Assembly: GCF_014648995.1 (NCBI RefSeq)
Contig: NZ_BMSE01000003.1
Span: forward strand, 372,001-436,000
Source: Streptomyces massasporeus
GTDB lineage: Bacteria > Actinomycetota > Actinomycetes > Streptomycetales > Streptomycetaceae
DNA: 64,000 nt
Direction of reading: 5' to 3'
The position numbers and the translations under genes are program-made. The notes below the pieces were generated by a model that searched no databases, had not been told where the DNA came from, and saw nothing but the letters and a program-made list of their open reading frames with translations. Of the stretch, positions 35,695-43,643 are shown one piece after another. Positions within the stretch are counted from its first letter, which is position 1, and each line of letters begins with the position of its first letter.

Positions 35695-36420
35695 CTAGCC
35701 GCTTTGGCGCGACTCGGGGTCGAAGGCGTCCAGGACGCGTTCGAGCGCCCGTCTGAACACGGCCTCCAGGTCGACCGGCCCGCTCTGCTCCGTGAAGGCC
35801 GCCGTCATCCGCGGATAGGCGCCGGTGGCGATCTGGCTGCCGAGATAGGCCATGCGGACCGCGTTCTCCTCCTCCGCCGTCCACGGCATCGAGCGGGTGC
35901 GCTCTGCGGTCGCGATCTCGTTCCCGGTGTAGGTCGTCACGACGCCGTTGAGGAGCGCGATCAGTTCCGTCTTCGTGCCGGCCGGCACGTCGAGCGGTTC
36001 GAGACAGGCCAGGCAGTGCTCCAAGTAGCGCAGGGTGTTGGGGCTGAAGCCGAACACCCCCGGCATCAGACGCGGCACCCAGGTGTGGCGGTACATGATC
36101 GCGCGCGTCTCCTCCGCGTTGCGGAGCATGTCGGCGCGCCAGTCGCCGGTGGGCTCGAACATCTCGTGCTCGGCGCCGACGGCGTCGATCATCAGCTCGT
36201 ACAGGTCCTCCTTGCGGGGGACGTAGTTGTACAGCGACATGGTGCCGCAGCCCAGTTCGGTGGCGACATGGCGCATCGTCACCCCGTCCAGCCCGTCCGC
36301 GTCGGCGATCCGCACCGCCGCCGCCGCGATGTCGGCGCGGGTGAACGCCGGCTTCGGCCCGCGGCCGGTGCGCTCGGGGCGCGCCCAGATCACTTCGGGT
36401 ACGGCCGCTCGGCCCGCCAT
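35695..36420 (-). CDS. TetR family regulator of the adjacent ABC efflux pair
   Basis: A 241-residue TetR protein with the HTH AAAAVRIADADGLDGVTMRH then VATELGCGTMSLYNYVPRKE and a TetR_C-type ligand domain, as in repressors of drug exporters. It is divergent from the ABC genes. Start ATG 36420 has GAGGTGATGATCG upstream. Two almost identical 17-bp dyads, one in the gap (36449-36465) and one inside the first ABC codons (36492-36508), are its likely operators. Confidence 0.92.
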   Translation of the reverse strand: MAGRAAVPEVIWARPERTGRGPKPAFTRADIAAAAVRIADADGLDGVTMRHVATELGCGTMSLYNYVPRKEDLYELMIDAVGAEHEMFEPTGDWRADMLRNAEETRAIMYRHTWVPRLMPGVFGFSPNTLRYLEHCLACLEPLDVPAGTKTELIALLNGVVTTYTGNEIATAERTRSMPWTAEEENAVRMAYLGSQIATGAYPRMTAAFTEQSGPVDLEAVFRRALERVLDAFDPESRQSG

Positions 36421-36448
36421 CGATCATCACCTCGACCACCATCCTAGT

Positions 36449-36465
36449 TACGTACAGCGTACGTA
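36449..36465. promoter_or_regulatory. TetR operator 1 in the divergent gap
   Basis: TACGTAC-AGC-GTACGTA is a perfect dyad. It overlaps a possible -35 (TTACGT, 36448) of the ABC operon, with a -10-like TATGGT at 36472-36477. Confidence 0.75.
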
Positions 36466-36483
36466 GTGCGCTATGGTCATGCC

Positions 36484-37449
36484 ATGACTTCTACGTACGC
36501 TGTACTTAGTGAAGGTCTGGAGAAGCGGTTCGGGGAGGTCCATGCCCTGCGGGGGCTGGACCTCGCGATCGCCGAGGGGACGGTCTGCGGGGTCCTCGGG
36601 CCGAACGGGGCGGGCAAGACGACGGCCGTACGGCTGTTGACGACGCTGCTGCGGCCGGACGCGGGTTCCGCCCGGGTCGCGGGGCACGACCTCGTTCGCG
36701 AGCCCGCCGCCGTACGCGCCCGGATCGGTGTCACCGGGCAGGACACCTCGATCGACGGGGACCTCACCGGGCGCCAGAGCCTCCAGCTGTTCGGCCGGCT
36801 GCACCGGGTGCGCGGCCCGGCCGCCCGGACCGCGGACCTCCTCGACCGCTTCGGCCTGGCCGAGGCCGCCGACCGTCCCGCGTCCACCTACTCCGGCGGC
36901 ATGCGCCGCCGCCTGGACCTCGCGGCGAGCCTGATCCGCCGCCCCGACGTGCTGTTCCTGGACGAGCCGACGACCGGCCTCGACCCGGCCAGCCGCACCC
37001 TCATCTGGGACGTGGTGCGCGGCCTGACCGCCGAGGGCACGACCGTGCTGCTCACCACCCAGTACCTGGAGGAGGCCGACCAACTGGCCGACGACATCGC
37101 TCTGGTGGACCGGGGCCGGGTCGCGCACACCGGGTCCCCGGCACAGCTCAAGTCGCTCGTCGGGGCGCACGCCGAGGTCGTCGTGCCGGACGCGGACGTG
37201 CTCGCGAGGGCCGCGGCCGTACTCGACCGGCTGACGGGCGCGCAGCCGTCGTTCGACCACGAGCGCAACGCCGTCGGCGCGGTCAGCAAGGACCCGACGC
37301 TCACGATCCCGCTGCTGGTGCGCGCCCTGGACACGGCGGGCGTGCCACTGCTCGACGTGAGCCTGCGCCCGCCGACCCTCGACGACGTGTTCCTGCGCCT
37401 GACGGAGACCTCGACCGAGACGACCGACGAGAAGGAGCGTGCCGCATGA
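36484..37449 (+). CDS. DrrA-type ABC transporter ATP-binding protein
   Basis: A 321-residue ATPase of the daunorubicin-resistance type. Walker A GPNGAGKTT, signature YSGGMRRRLDLAASL, Walker B VLFLDEPTTGLDPAS, and the C-terminal DUF4162-like tail ending LRPPTLDDVFLRLTE are clear. The ATG at 36484 lies 7 bp after a -10-like element and lacks a ribosome binding site, so the mRNA may be leaderless. Its first codons (STYAVL) encode the second operator. It overlaps the permease gene by 4 bases. Export of a hydrophobic drug or lipid is likely. Confidence 0.93.
   Translation: MTSTYAVLSEGLEKRFGEVHALRGLDLAIAEGTVCGVLGPNGAGKTTAVRLLTTLLRPDAGSARVAGHDLVREPAAVRARIGVTGQDTSIDGDLTGRQSLQLFGRLHRVRGPAARTADLLDRFGLAEAADRPASTYSGGMRRRLDLAASLIRRPDVLFLDEPTTGLDPASRTLIWDVVRGLTAEGTTVLLTTQYLEEADQLADDIALVDRGRVAHTGSPAQLKSLVGAHAEVVVPDADVLARAAAVLDRLTGAQPSFDHERNAVGAVSKDPTLTIPLLVRALDTAGVPLLDVSLRPPTLDDVFLRLTETSTETTDEKERAA
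36492..36508. promoter_or_regulatory. TetR operator 2 inside the ABC gene
   Basis: TACGTAC-GCT-GTACTTA, one mismatch from the minus strand of operator 1. It covers codons 3 to 9 of the ATPase gene. The protein reads STYAVLS there, so the site is compatible with coding. Confidence 0.7.
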
Positions 37450-38228
37450 GCATGCTGGCGTACGACGGGACCGCCATGCTGGGCCGCCAGCTGCTGCGGA
37501 TGCGGAACAACCCGGGGCTGCTGATCCTCACCCAGGTCATGCCGATCAGCATGCTGCTGTTCTTCGGCTACGTCTTCGGCAGCGCGCTGGCGGTACCGGG
37601 CGAGGCGTACCGGTCGTTCCTGGTGCCGGGCCTGCTGGTGGCGACCGCCTCGGGCGGGATCATGACCGGCATGTTCCAGGCGGCCGGGGACACGCACCGG
37701 GGCGTGACGAACCGCTTCCGTACGCTGCCGATGAGCCGGGCGGCGGTGCCGCTGGGGCAGGCCGCGGCGGACCTCGTGGCCACGGCCGCGGGGACCGTGC
37801 CGTTCCTGCTGGTGGGCCTCGCCGTGGGCTGGCGGATCGAGGGCAGCCCGCTCGCGGCTCTGGGGGCGTTCGCGCTGCTGCTGCTGTTCCGCTTCGCGTG
37901 CACCTGGGCCGGGATCTACCTCGGCCTGCTCACCCGCAACGAGGAGGCGGCCGGTCAGCTGGGCGGTGCGACCTTCCTGCTGCCGCTGCTGTCCAGCGCC
38001 TACATCCCGACGAGCGGGCTGCCGGGCTGGCTGCGGACGGTCGCGGAGTGGAATCCGATCAGCGCGGTGGCCACGGCCCTGCGGGACCTCTTCGGCAACG
38101 CGCCGGTGCCCGACGGGGCGGCCTGGCCGGTGGCCCACCCGGTCGCGGGGTCGCTGCTGTGGTGCGCCGTACTGCTCGGGGTGTTCGTGCCGCTGGCCGT
38201 GCGCCAGTACGCGCACGGGGAGCGGTGA
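37446..38228 (+). CDS. DrrB-type ABC-2 permease
   Basis: A 260-residue membrane protein with six predicted helices (LTQVMPISMLLFFGYVFG, FLVPGLLVATASGGIMTGMF and others) and the ABC-2 signature around NRFRTLPMSRAAV and GTVPFLLVGLAVGW. The ATG overlaps the ATPase stop by 4 bases, which indicates a tightly coupled two-gene exporter. The last loop AEWNPISAVATALRDLFG is typical of DrrB. The TetR gene on the other side completes the usual three-gene drug-efflux unit. Confidence 0.93.
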   Translation: MSMLAYDGTAMLGRQLLRMRNNPGLLILTQVMPISMLLFFGYVFGSALAVPGEAYRSFLVPGLLVATASGGIMTGMFQAAGDTHRGVTNRFRTLPMSRAAVPLGQAAADLVATAAGTVPFLLVGLAVGWRIEGSPLAALGAFALLLLFRFACTWAGIYLGLLTRNEEAAGQLGGATFLLPLLSSAYIPTSGLPGWLRTVAEWNPISAVATALRDLFGNAPVPDGAAWPVAHPVAGSLLWCAVLLGVFVPLAVRQYAHGER

Positions 38229-38377
38229 ACGGGCGGCCTGAGCCGCGGACGTGGCCCCCGGTCACTGCCGGGCGGGGATGAGGCACCGACAGGGGGCGTG
38301 CCGCGCTCGGGAACACACCTGGCGTCGCTGCGAAGCCGCGGGGATGACGGACGACGAGTGTCGCAGCGCTGCGCCAG

Positions 38378-38394
38378 GGGCGGTGTGACCGCCC
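38378..38394. terminator. Short GC hairpin between the ABC operon and the small gene
   Basis: GGGCGGT-GTG-ACCGCCC, 7-base arms and 3-base loop, in the gap between two convergent transcription units. It could terminate either. The rest of the 178-bp gap holds no recognised feature. Confidence 0.5.
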
Positions 38395-38406
38395 GAGCGC
38401 GGACCC

Positions 38407-38673
38407 CTACCTGCTGCCGAACAGCGAGCGGCGCAGTCGGCGCAGCGGCGCGAAGAGCGAGACGCGACGCACGCGCGCGCCCCTGCCACTGCGGTCGTGC
38501 GGCTGACGCGCGGTCAGTTCCCGCATCAGCGAGGTCGCCTCGACCGTCTCCCGCTGGGGGACGGCAGGGCCGCCCAGCACCGAGAGGTGGCGGTCGAGGC
38601 GCGAACTGGTCGCGCTGCTCCCGCAGGTGATCGCAGGGACCCTGGCCCTGCTGCGCACTGTTATCTGATCCAT
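38407..38673 (-). CDS. Small basic hypothetical protein
   Basis: An 88-residue protein of unknown function. It is Arg- and Ser-rich with a C-terminal amphipathic stretch VSLFAPLRRLRRSLFGSR. The start ATG 38673 has GGGGAG five bases upstream, and codon third positions are G/C, which supports a real gene. It lies downstream of the sigma/anti-sigma operon on the same strand, with a 126-bp gap from the anti-sigma gene, so partial co-transcription is possible. Confidence 0.55.
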   Translation of the reverse strand: MDQITVRSRARVPAITCGSSATSSRLDRHLSVLGGPAVPQRETVEATSLMRELTARQPHDRSGRGARVRRVSLFAPLRRLRRSLFGSR

Positions 38674-38799
38674 GTCACTCCCCACCCGTACGAGTCCACC
38701 CGGCCCGGGCAGGTTAACCCTATCGCCCCGTCCGGGCACTCGTGTATCGCGGTCACAGGATTCACCTTCCCCATAAGGGGGTTGACGATGTATCTCCGA

Positions 38800-39618
38800 T
38801 TACTCTCCGAATCCAACAGATTTCAGGGCGAGTTGGACGATCGGCTGGGTAGTGGGCTGCGACGATCCCCCGCCGGGCTCGACGGTCACGGCCAGTGACG
38901 TCGCGGAGGTGCCCAAACCCGTTGCGACCAGGGGCGTGTCGCCCTCGAAGAGCCCGAGGGAGCGTGGTTGCGCGCCCGGGCGCATGAGCCACAACTGGTG
39001 CACGCGGCCGCCCGTGGGCGTTCCGTATCCGCCGAGGGTGATCACCGCGCTCCCCTCCGTGGCCGAAGCGACCACTCCGATGGTGCGGCCCCGGCCGTCC
39101 CGGCCACTGCTCGCACGGGCGTCCGGAGCTGCCAGAACGTGGGCGATCTCACGTGACCGATCTTGCTCGGCGGTCAGCCGGTCCTGGGTCCGGTTCGCCT
39201 GCACGGCGAACAGCGAGGCGACGACGAGGGCCGCGGCGGCGGTGGCTGTGGCGAAGGGCACGAACAGCGGGATCCGGCGCCGCTGCCGCTGCCGTGGCGG
39301 CGGCTGGTTGCCCCAGACGTGCGGCGGCAGCTGCGTCGCCCGCGTCCGGGCCGGCTCACGCGCCGCGCCCTGGGGCGCCGGGTCCTGCGGAGTCGTCCGT
39401 ACGGCGAGCATGACCCGGTCGCGCAGCGCGGCCGGGGGCGGGGCGGTGGTGGACCAGGCGAGCCGGACGGCGTCCTCGGTCAGGGCGCGCACCTCGGCGG
39501 CGCAGCGGTCGCAGTCCCGAAGGTGCTTCCGGAAGCGGACCCGCTCCGGGGGTTCGAGGGCGTCCAGCGCGTAGGGCGCGGCGAGCGAGTGAAGGTCCTC
39601 GCGGCGGAAGAGGCTCAT
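38800..39618 (-). CDS. rskA: Anti-sigma factor RskA family, membrane-anchored
   Basis: A 272-residue regulator. The N-terminal zinc-anti-sigma domain contains HLRDCDRCAAEV (HxxxCxxC). One membrane helix follows (VPFATATAAAALVVASLFAV), then an external C-terminal RskA domain (VVASATEGSAVITLGGYGTP, QLWLMRPGA). The protein should hold the adjacent SigK at the membrane and release it after regulated proteolysis or redox change, as known for RskA. The ATG at 39618 overlaps the sigK stop by 4 bases, so they are coupled. Confidence 0.93.
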   Translation of the reverse strand: MSLFRREDLHSLAAPYALDALEPPERVRFRKHLRDCDRCAAEVRALTEDAVRLAWSTTAPPPAALRDRVMLAVRTTPQDPAPQGAAREPARTRATQLPPHVWGNQPPPRQRQRRRIPLFVPFATATAAAALVVASLFAVQANRTQDRLTAEQDRSREIAHVLAAPDARASSGRDGRGRTIGVVASATEGSAVITLGGYGTPTGGRVHQLWLMRPGAQPRSLGLFEGDTPLVATGLGTSATSLAVTVEPGGGSSQPTTQPIVQLALKSVGFGE

Positions 39619-40157
39619 GCCACTCCTCCCAGGCACTCGCGCATCCGGGTCAGCCCGTCCCGCATGCGCGTCTTGACGGTGCCCAGCGGCAGGGAGAGCT
39701 GCTCGGCCACTTCACGGTACGTGTAGCCCTCGTAGTAGGCGAGGGTGACCGACTGGCGTTGCAGCACGGTGAGCCGGTCCAGGCAGCGGCGCACCCACTC
39801 GCGTTCGAGGCCGGCCTCGACCTCCTCAGTGACCTGGTCGAAGGCGGGCTGGTTCGCGCGCAGTGCCTCGCGCTGCTCGCGCTCCCCGGCCGCCCGGGCG
39901 CTGCGGACCCGGTCGACGGCGCGGCGGTGGGCGAGGGTGAGGATCCAGGACATCGCGCTGCCCCGGCCGGGGTCGAACTTCGCCGCGGAGCGCCACAGTT
40001 CGAGCAGCACCTCCTGAGCCACCTCCTCCGACTGGGCGGGGTCGCGCACCACGCGCCGTACGAGTCCGAACACCGGGCCGGACACCACTCCGTACAGCTC
40101 CTCGAACGCCTTCTGGTCCCCACCTGCCACGAGCAGCAGCAGCTCGTCCGCCTCCAC
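39615..40157 (-). CDS. sigK: ECF sigma factor, SigK (ECF19) type
   Basis: A 180-residue sigma factor. Region 2 covers DQKAFEELYGVVSGPVFGLV then RDPAQSEEVAQEVLLELWRS, and region 4 covers LTVLQRQSVTLAYYEGYTYR then EVAEQLSLPLGTVKTRMRDG. GTG 40157 is preferred because GAGAGGGGG lies just upstream. ATG 40208 and GTG 40223 are in frame but poorly placed. It is coupled to rskA and divergent from the DUF4331-TPR-NicO genes, which are plausible targets. Confidence 0.9.
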   Translation of the reverse strand: MEADELLLLVAGGDQKAFEELYGVVSGPVFGLVRRVVRDPAQSEEVAQEVLLELWRSAAKFDPGRGSAMSWILTLAHRRAVDRVRSARAAGEREQREALRANQPAFDQVTEEVEAGLEREWVRRCLDRLTVLQRQSVTLAYYEGYTYREVAEQLSLPLGTVKTRMRDGLTRMRECLGGVA

Positions 40158-40318
40158 TCGGTCCCCCTCTCCGAGGCCGCACCGGGCCTGTCCCCTCACG
40201 CGAGGCATTCGCAACGCACACACCTCCGGACGGTGTTACGGATCAGCGCGCCGAAAACGCGGGTCGCCCGGCGATGAAACAACTTTCCCCACTCGCCGTA
40301 AGAACGTTTGAGATTCGA

Positions 40319-40346
40319 CCAATCCGCTCTGCCGACCACTCCGAAT
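40319..40346 (+). promoter_or_regulatory. Candidate SigK-type promoter before the DUF4331 gene
   Basis: CCAATCC at 40319-40325 and CCGAAT at 40341-40346, about 15 bases apart. From memory, mycobacterial SigK promoters use a -35 around CATCC and a -10 of CCGAAT, so the match is suggestive. The start codon is 39 bp downstream. The spacer is on the short side. Confidence 0.35.
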
Positions 40347-40384
40347 GGCGTGTGTCAGGCAAGTTGGCACCGAGGACGGACGGC

Positions 40385-41917
40385 ATGACACCTACCTTCA
40401 GGACCGGCGCGGGGCGCCGGAGCATCGCGACCGTGATCTGTGGTGCGCTGGCCACCGGCGGGCTCGCCGCCGCCGGTGTGACCGCGCTGGCCCCTGAGGA
40501 GGCCTCCGCCTCCAGCCACCGCGAAGCCCCGCTGATCTCGGGGACCCCGCAGTACGACAACACCGACGTGTACGCGTTCGTCAGCCCGGACAAGCCGGAC
40601 ACGACGACCATCGTCGCGAACTGGATCCCCTTCGAGGAACCGGCCGGCGGGCCCAACTTCTTCCCGTTCGCCGAGGACGCCCAGTACGACCTGCGCATCG
40701 ACAGCAACGGGGACGCGCAGGAAGACCTGCTGTTCCGGTACACGTTCAAGACTCATACGAAGAACGACAAGACGTTCCTCTACAACACGGGCCCGGTCGA
40801 GAGCCTCGACGACCCCGACCTCAACATCACGCAGACGTACGACCTCGAACTGATCAAGCTGAAGAACCTCAAGGCCGTGTCGAAGACCAAGGTCGCCGAC
40901 GACGTGCCGGTGGCGCCGTCGAACGTGGGCAAGGCGTCGATGCCGGACTACCACACCCTGCGCAAGCAGGCGGTCCACAAACTCGCCGGGGGCGCCCAGA
41001 CGTTCGCCGGGCAGGCCGACGACCCGTTCTTCCTGGACCTGCGCGTCTTCGACCTGCTGTACGGCGGGAACCTCTCCGAGGTCGGCAACGACACCCTCAA
41101 GGGCTACAACGTCAACTCGATCGCCCTCCAGGTGCCCAACAGCTTCATCACCGAGTCGCACGAGCAGCCGGTCGTCGGCGTCTGGTCGACGACCCAGCGC
41201 AAGAACGCCAAGGGCTACTTCTCCCAGGTGTCGCGCCTGGGCAACCCGCTGGTGAACGAGGTCGTCAACCCGCTGAAGGACAAGGACAAGTTCAACGCGT
41301 CCACGCCGCGGGACGACGCCGAGTTCCTGGAGAACGTCACCAACCCGGAGCTGCCCAAGCTCATCGAGGCGATCTACAAGATCCCGGCGCCGGCCGAGCC
41401 GCGCAACGACCTGGTCGACGTCTTCCTCAAGGGCGTCAAGGACCTCAACCAGCCGCCGCACGTGACGCCGTCGGAGCAGCTGCGGCTCAACACGTCCATC
41501 AAGCCGGCCGCCAAGCCCAAGCGGCTGGGCGTCCTGGACGGTGACAACGCGGGCTTCCCGAACGGCCGTCGCCTCAGCGACGACGTGATCGACGCCTCGC
41601 TCCAGGTCGTCGAGGGCGAACTGCTGGGCGCGAAGAACGACCTCGGTGACGCGGTCGACAAGAACGACAAGAAGTTCGAGAAGTCCTTCCCGTACGTGGC
41701 CCTGCCGACCGAGGGTTCGCGCGGCCCGCTCGCCAAGGGCGTGGACGGCGGCAACGACGTCCGCAGCCAGCTGGGCGACGCCCTCCAGCCGGCCGGCGCC
41801 GAGGGTTCGGACGACACGCGCCTGATGGCCGCCTCCGCGGGCGCCGGGGCGGGCGGCATCGTCCTGATCGGCGCGGCCCTGATGTGGTGGCGCCGCATGC
41901 GGAACCGGGCCTACTGA
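40385..41917 (+). CDS. DUF4331 domain protein, membrane-anchored
   Basis: A 510-residue exported protein. The N-terminus has a signal (RRSIATVICGALATGGLAAA), cut near EASASSHREAP. The conserved DUF4331 N-terminal SSHREAPLISGTPQYDNTDV is followed by the long beta-rich domain (for example DLRIDSNGDAQEDLLFRYTF). A C-terminal helix AASAGAGAGGIVLIGAALMW with RRMRNR anchors it in the membrane facing outward. The function of DUF4331 is unknown. Start ATG 40385 has GAGGACGGC upstream. It is the first of three same-direction genes with a TPR protein and a metal transporter. Confidence 0.85.
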   Translation: MTPTFRTGAGRRSIATVICGALATGGLAAAGVTALAPEEASASSHREAPLISGTPQYDNTDVYAFVSPDKPDTTTIVANWIPFEEPAGGPNFFPFAEDAQYDLRIDSNGDAQEDLLFRYTFKTHTKNDKTFLYNTGPVESLDDPDLNITQTYDLELIKLKNLKAVSKTKVADDVPVAPSNVGKASMPDYHTLRKQAVHKLAGGAQTFAGQADDPFFLDLRVFDLLYGGNLSEVGNDTLKGYNVNSIALQVPNSFITESHEQPVVGVWSTTQRKNAKGYFSQVSRLGNPLVNEVVNPLKDKDKFNASTPRDDAEFLENVTNPELPKLIEAIYKIPAPAEPRNDLVDVFLKGVKDLNQPPHVTPSEQLRLNTSIKPAAKPKRLGVLDGDNAGFPNGRRLSDDVIDASLQVVEGELLGAKNDLGDAVDKNDKKFEKSFPYVALPTEGSRGPLAKGVDGGNDVRSQLGDALQPAGAEGSDDTRLMAASAGAGAGGIVLIGAALMWWRRMRNRAY

Positions 41918-42023
41918 CCCGCTCCGCACTCACGAACCGGCGCGGCCCGTTCCCCGTCCCCCACGGCGCGGGCCGCGCCGCCGACTCCACTCCCCCACCA
42001 GCACATCCGATCGAGGAGAGGTC

Positions 42024-43643
42024 ATGCCTCCGCGTACGACCGACAGCACACCGGAGAGGCCCGACGACGACCACGCGCCGTCGACGGCCCCGGAGCCCTG
42101 CGCCGGTGACGACGCGCGCACCCCTCCTCCGGCCGGCGAAGGCGAGGCCGAGGGCAAGGCCGACGTCGAGGCCGAGGGCAAGGCCGACGTCGAGGCCGAG
42201 GGCAAGGCCGACGTCGAGGCCGAGGGCAAGGAAGAGAAAGGGGACAAGGCCGAGGCCGACTCCGGTCAGCGGGTCGTCGCGGTGCGGCGGGCCGCCGACG
42301 GGGGGCGGCGGTGGCGGGCTCTGCATCTGGCGGGGTGTGCCGTGCTGCTGGCGGTCGCGGTGACCGGTGGGGCCATCGCGGCCGGGGGTGGGCAGGACCG
42401 CGGGGCCGGGGTCGACGCCGTCTCGGCGGCCGGGGCGTTGTCGCCCGGCGATCTCGCCCGGGGGGATCTCGACGCGGGAATCGCCTCCCTGCAGAAGCAT
42501 CTCCGGGCCCAGCCCAAGGACTTCGGCAGCTGGGCCACCCTCGGGATCGCCTACGTCGAGCAGGCCCGCACGAAGGGCGACCCCTCCCGGTATCCGCAGG
42601 CGCAGCGCGCCCTGAAGCGGTCCCTCGGGCTGGAGCCCGGCAACGACCAGGCCCTGGCGGGGCAGGCCGCCCTCGCCGCCGCGCGGCACGACTTCCCCGG
42701 CGCCCTGACCCACGCCGACCGGGCCCTGAAGCAGAACCCCTACAACGAACGCGCCCTGTGCACCCGTATCGACGCCCTCGTCGAACTCGGCCGGTACGAC
42801 GACGCCGCGAAGGCCGCCGACACCGCCGACGACAGGCGCCCCGGGATCCCCGTCTTCACGCGGTACGCGTACGTGCGCGAGCTGCGCGGCGACGTCCGCA
42901 CGGCGCGTGAGGTGCTGGAGCGCGCCCTGAGCTCGGCGCACGCGCCGGCCGACGTCGCGTACGTCGCCACCGCCCTCGGCCAACTCGACTGGAACCAGGG
43001 CGAGTACAAGACGGCCCTCGACCACTACGCCCGTGCCCTCGCCGCCGACGACGCGTACCTGCCCGCCCTGGAGGGCCGCGCCCGCGCCCAGGCCGCGAGC
43101 GGGGAGCGGACGGCGGCCGTGCGGGGGCTGGAGCAGGTCGTCGGCCGGTTCCCGCTCCCCGGCCCGCTCGTCGCCCTCGGCGAGCTGTACGAGGACCGCG
43201 GCGCCGACGGCGACCGGGCGAAGGCCGGCGACCAGTACGCCCTCGTCGACGCCTGGACGGCCCTCGCCCGCGCCGGCGGCGCCAACACCGACCTCGAGAC
43301 GGCCCTGGCCGCCGCCGACCACGGCGACGAGAAGGAGGCCCTGCGCGCCGCCCGCGCCGAGTGGGACCGCCGCCACAGCGTGCACACCGCGGACGCCCTC
43401 GCCTGGGCCCTGCACGTCAACGGCCGGGACGAGGAGGCCCTGCCGTACGCCCGCCGGGCGACCGCCACCGGCTACCGCAACGCCGTCTTCCTCTACCACC
43501 GCGGCGTCATCGAGCGCGCCACCGGCGACAAGCGCGAGGCCCGCACGCACCTGAAGGCCGCGCTGGACCTGAACCCCGGCTTCTCGCCGCTCGGCGCACG
43601 TGAGGCCCGTACCGCACTCAAGGACCTGGAGGGGAACCGGTGA
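42024..43643 (+). CDS. TPR-repeat membrane protein
   Basis: A 539-residue protein. Residues 1-85 are acidic, with three and a half copies of AEGKADVE. One membrane helix follows (ALHLAGCAVLLAVAVTGGAI), then about ten tetratricopeptide repeats from residue 140 (SLQKHLRAQPKDFGSWATLG, ALALDPGN-type units, DHYARALAADDAYLPALEGR). This scaffold protein probably mediates binding of partners outside the membrane. The ATG has GAGGAGAGG upstream. The stop overlaps the GTG of the transporter gene by 4 bases, so the two are coupled. Confidence 0.85.
   Translation: MPPRTTDSTPERPDDDHAPSTAPEPCAGDDARTPPPAGEGEAEGKADVEAEGKADVEAEGKADVEAEGKEEKGDKAEADSGQRVVAVRRAADGGRRWRALHLAGCAVLLAVAVTGGAIAAGGGQDRGAGVDAVSAAGALSPGDLARGDLDAGIASLQKHLRAQPKDFGSWATLGIAYVEQARTKGDPSRYPQAQRALKRSLGLEPGNDQALAGQAALAAARHDFPGALTHADRALKQNPYNERALCTRIDALVELGRYDDAAKAADTADDRRPGIPVFTRYAYVRELRGDVRTAREVLERALSSAHAPADVAYVATALGQLDWNQGEYKTALDHYARALAADDAYLPALEGRARAQAASGERTAAVRGLEQVVGRFPLPGPLVALGELYEDRGADGDRAKAGDQYALVDAWTALARAGGANTDLETALAAADHGDEKEALRAARAEWDRRHSVHTADALAWALHVNGRDEEALPYARRATATGYRNAVFLYHRGVIERATGDKREARTHLKAALDLNPGFSPLGAREARTALKDLEGNR
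42147..42230. repeat. In-frame 24-bp tandem repeat in the TPR gene
   Basis: GCCGAGGGCAAGGCCGACGT followed by CGAG is repeated three times with a further 12-base partial copy. The unit is a multiple of three, so length variation would keep the frame and simply change the acidic AEGKADVE segment. Confidence 0.95.

Noticed and set aside
41574..43550. Minus-strand open frame of about 650 codons across DUF4331 and TPR genes
   Set aside because: It is the antisense of two well-supported genes and has no recognisable motif.
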